Shown here: one piece after another, positions 62,715 through 64,000 of the stretch
Position numbering within the stretch: position 1 is the stretch's first letter
Layout of the letters: each line of letters starts with the position of its first letter
From: Sphingomonas trueperi
GTDB lineage: Bacteria > Pseudomonadota > Alphaproteobacteria > Sphingomonadales > Sphingomonadaceae
NCBI RefSeq assembly: GCF_011927635.1
Contig: NZ_JAATJB010000011.1
Location: 104,838-168,837 of the forward strand
Direction of reading: 5' to 3'
DNA length: 64,000 nt
The notes under the pieces: generated by a model
What the model was told of the DNA's origin: nothing
The model's input: the letters and a program-made list of their open reading frames with translations, nothing else
Databases searched by the model: none
Position numbers and translations under genes: made by a program

Positions 62715-63860
62715 GTGTCGGGCGCGCTGCCGATCGCGGCACGGCCTCATCCTGACGAGCTCATCTCCTCCTGGCTGGCGCGCATCGCCGCTTGTTATGA
62801 GGTGTCCATCACTGATTTGCGGCAGGAGCTATCCCCGGGCAGTTCGGGCACCAAGGTCAGAGCGGACGTAGAATGGAAAGGGTCGGAGGCGAAATCCGCG
62901 GCGCAACGGCTCCGCGTCGATCAGGAGGCGATCATGCGCCTCGCCCTGAAGCGCCGCTGGCCGTGGCTGGTGGCCGCCTGGTTGCCACGAACCGACGGAA
63001 AAGGGCGAGCGCGAGGCGAGCTCGATCTCGCCTGGTGCCATGTCTGCCTTGCCGAAGGCCACGCCACAGGTGGCGCCTACCTCGATGCCGAAGCGGCGCT
63101 CCCGCTCGTCTTCTGTCGCCGGCACGGCACTTGGCGGCAGGACTTCTGCCGCCGCTGTCAGCCCCACCATGAGCCCCGCTTCAGCTGGCGGAGCCGGATC
63201 GAGTTCACCTGCACCGACTGCGGCGTACCTCTCAGAACAAACCATTGGAGCGGCCCGAAACCCGCGTCAGAATGTCCGTCGGAGGATGTGCCCCGCGCTT
63301 TGAACCTCCTGTTCGCATTCGATGGCGAGTTGCGGAAGGCGCTGCTCGGCAGATCTGCGTCGCTGACCGGGGTAGGGCAGGTCTCGGCTCGGCAATTCCT
63401 CGCCGTGTTGCACGGGCTCACGCGAGCCTTGCTGGCGCCCGACATCAATCGCACCAGCCGCATAAATCTGTTCAACAGCCCGTTGCTGTCAAACATGCCC
63501 GATCACGACCCGCAAACCTGGGAAGAGCAGCCCTTTCACGAACTCTCGCCTGCGTATCGTGCTCACGTCTCATGCGCTGTCATCGCACTGCTGTCGGACG
63601 AGCCGGTCAGCCGCCTGATGTCGGGCGTGAGGCCCGCTTACGAATGGCATTCGCTCGAATGGCTGCTCGCCAGCACGCCCAAATGGGTACAAGCGATGTT
63701 GATCCAGAACTGCAAAGATTGGCCGGCACCGCTGCGCGTTCGGGTTGGCCTGCACCATAGTCGAACTGGGCTGGACGTTGCCGACATTTTGGCGCAGTTT
63801 CATGTGTGGCTCGCGGAGCAAGAGCAACGCCAGCGCGAGCGGGTGTCGCTGATCGGATGA
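62715..63860 (+). CDS. tniQ: TniQ-family target-selection protein
   Basis: A 381-aa TniQ protein: LPIAARPHPDELISSWLARI is the signature start. Zinc ligands lie in WCHVCLAEGH, FCRRHGTWRQDFCRRCQ and FTCTDCGVPL. TniQ relatives steer Tn5053/Tn7-type insertion and, in other systems, connect to Cascade. No resolvase (tniR) or Cas gene is in the window, so the guidance partner is unknown. Confidence 0.92.
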   Translation: MSGALPIAARPHPDELISSWLARIAACYEVSITDLRQELSPGSSGTKVRADVEWKGSEAKSAAQRLRVDQEAIMRLALKRRWPWLVAAWLPRTDGKGRARGELDLAWCHVCLAEGHATGGAYLDAEAALPLVFCRRHGTWRQDFCRRCQPHHEPRFSWRSRIEFTCTDCGVPLRTNHWSGPKPASECPSEDVPRALNLLFAFDGELRKALLGRSASLTGVGQVSARQFLAVLHGLTRALLAPDINRTSRINLFNSPLLSNMPDHDPQTWEEQPFHELSPAYRAHVSCAVIALLSDEPVSRLMSGVRPAYEWHSLEWLLASTPKWVQAMLIQNCKDWPAPLRVRVGLHHSRTGLDVADILAQFHVWLAEQEQRQRERVSLIG

Positions 63861-63910
63861 TGGCCGCCAGAGCGGTCTAAGTGCTTCGACCGTAAAGCAA
63901 ATCCGTGTTG

Positions 63911-63957
63911 CCGCCAGTTAGAAAAGGCACATTCCGCCGCAAGATAGAAATGGCACA
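63911..63957 (+). repeat. 26-bp-period direct repeat after tniQ
   Basis: CCGCCAGTTAGAAAAGGCACA (63911-63931) is followed 26 bp later by CCGCAAGATAGAAATGGCACA (63937-63957); 18 of 21 positions agree. Tandem motifs like this can be transposase-binding sites or an end of another element. They point the same way as the left-end motifs, so they are not their simple inverse. Confidence 0.7.
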
Positions 63958-64000
63958 ACGCCTTCGGCAGCGGGGGCTGCGTGGAGCCCTCCTCATAGCG

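Noticed and set aside
63911..63957. Two 26-bp-spaced repeats as a CRISPR array
   Set aside because: Spacers would be only about 5 bp, repeats are imperfect, and no cas genes are present; a transposase-site explanation fits better.
1..64000. Complete ICE with integrase and attachment sites
   Set aside because: No integrase, excisionase or flanking direct repeat was recognised; mating-pore genes are also outside the window, so plasmid or ICE cannot be decided.

Overview
The window is high-GC DNA whose gene families point to an alphaproteobacterium, most likely a sphingomonad (Sphingomonas, Sphingobium or Novosphingobium type). Supporting signs are the PRTRC gene cassette, the ICE/plasmid families DUF736, DUF2493, DUF3768, DUF6927 and DUF7673, a Ros/MucR-type regulator, GAAC-N7-GAAC LexA boxes typical of alphaproteobacteria, and an imuA-imuB-dnaE2 mutasome. 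No rRNA, tRNA, CRISPR array or integrase was recognised, so whether this is a plasmid or an integrated element cannot be decided from the window alone.

Region 1 (1-34.2 kb) is the backbone of a conjugative element. It opens with the 3' end of a group II intron that splits a DUF6927 gene. A secreted SNase-like nuclease and a DpdA-type (TGT-like, DNA deazapurine) protein follow. Next is a PRTRC cassette: ParB-like, E, C, F, B, A, ThiF. Its members carry the parts of a ubiquitin-like system: a small protein ending in Gly (C), an E2-like protein with a candidate Cys (B), a JAMM peptidase (A) and an E1-like ThiF. Immediately downstream lie two PP-loop (PAPS-reductase/DndC-like) proteins and a Mom/GNAT-like protein. 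With DpdA they make the 2-14 kb stretch a candidate nucleic-acid-modification island. Small ICE genes, a MucR-like regulator, DUF736, VapBC, a SEC-C protein, SSB and DUF2493 follow. The transfer module comes next: a small coiled-coil protein, an oriT-candidate gap, an RHH protein, a TraD/TrwB coupling protein and a MOBF relaxase-helicase. Two homologous cis-elements (near 22.0 and 24.7 kb) precede two unrelated genes, and both genes end in a matching pair of hairpins.

Region 2 (34.6-45.9 kb) is a DNA-repair block: LigD, an ExoIII-family nuclease, a cupin, an HxT-motif protein, two divergent SRAP (YedK-like) genes, DUF1810, and imuA-imuB-dnaE2. Identical GAAC-N7-GAAC LexA boxes sit between the SRAP genes and before imuA, so at least these genes should be SOS-controlled.

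Region 3 (46-59.7 kb) looks like a stress and redox block. It holds YfdX, then transketolase, fused transaldolase/glucose-6-phosphate isomerase, 6-phosphogluconate dehydrogenase and glucose-6-phosphate dehydrogenase. Phosphoglycerate mutase, a zinc metallopeptidase, an NDUFS4-like protein, two small heat-shock proteins and a BAX-inhibitor-1-like membrane protein complete it. The NADPH-generating genes together with chaperones and YfdX resemble transmissible stress-tolerance loci.

Region 4 (59.9-64 kb) is the left part of a Tn5053/Tn402-like transposon (tniA-tniB-tniQ) with repeated motifs at its left edge and another 26-bp-period repeat after tniQ. Its cargo and other end lie outside the window.
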